From: Scolanthus callimorphus
Taxonomy: Eukaryota; Cnidaria; Anthozoa; Actiniaria; Edwardsiidae
Direction: 5' to 3'
DNA length: 64,000 nt
Assembly: GCA_033964015.1 (NCBI GenBank)
Contig: CM066923.1
Span: 1,116,001-1,180,000, forward strand
A program made the translations under genes and the position numbers. The notes under the pieces were generated by a model. That model saw only the letters and a list, made by a program, of their open reading frames with translations, searched no databases and was not told the DNA's origin. This document shows, in pieces, positions 63,980 to 64,000 of this stretch. Position 1 is the first letter of the stretch. Each line of letters opens with the position of its first letter.

Positions 63980-64000
63980 TTCTTCGATAGTCGCAAAGAT
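63980..64000 (+). CDS. CASQ: Possible start of the next calsequestrin-like exon, cut by window end
   Basis: A good acceptor (GTTGCTTTCAG) is followed by an open frame at phase 0, seven codons only. The C-terminal acidic tail, if any, lies beyond the window. Confidence 0.4.

Overview
This 64 kb window is animal nuclear DNA: genes are split by GT-AG introns, intergenic DNA is AT-rich, and short inverted-repeat elements are dense. I recognise a BCOR-type Polycomb corepressor, profilins and a calsequestrin. The protein set and repeat style fit an early-branching metazoan, most likely an anthozoan cnidarian (coral or sea anemone). That placement is inference; no rRNA or mitochondrial marker is present.

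Layout. (1) About 1-20.4 kb, plus strand: a many-exon BCOR homologue whose 5' end lies before the window. It has a 2.5 kb disordered exon ending in the conserved SELTREERALQRAM block, several lysine-rich small exons, ankyrin repeats and a C-terminal PUFD-like domain. Inside one of its introns, on the minus strand (14743-15201), lies a two-exon gene for a small secreted eight-cysteine peptide. (2) 20.4-23.4 kb: intergenic. (3) 23.4-55.1 kb, plus strand: three tandem profilin genes (coding exons at 29.5/30.7, 48.0/49.4 and 54.2/54.8 kb), each with one coding intron at the same place and a splice acceptor touching the ATG. The 31-48 kb gap is packed with foldback elements, an inverted-repeat pair, duplications and CRE-type palindromic repeats. 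(4) 56.2 kb to the end, plus strand: a calsequestrin-fold gene, twelve exons visible and cut by the window edge, with a signal peptide but an unusually non-acidic sequence.

The genes do not form an operon or a single pathway: BCOR is a chromatin factor, profilin controls actin, and calsequestrin is an ER/SR luminal protein. The most interesting items are the nested cysteine-rich gene, the acceptor-at-ATG profilin array, the near-neutral calsequestrin, and a 1.9 kb foldback element with TTAA flanks. Several BCOR junctions show reading-phase conflicts, which suggest missed microexons or single-base assembly errors. I saw no transposase or reverse transcriptase ORF, no tRNA or rRNA gene and no CRISPR array. 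Exon edges were assigned by hand from splice consensus, phase and protein similarity.
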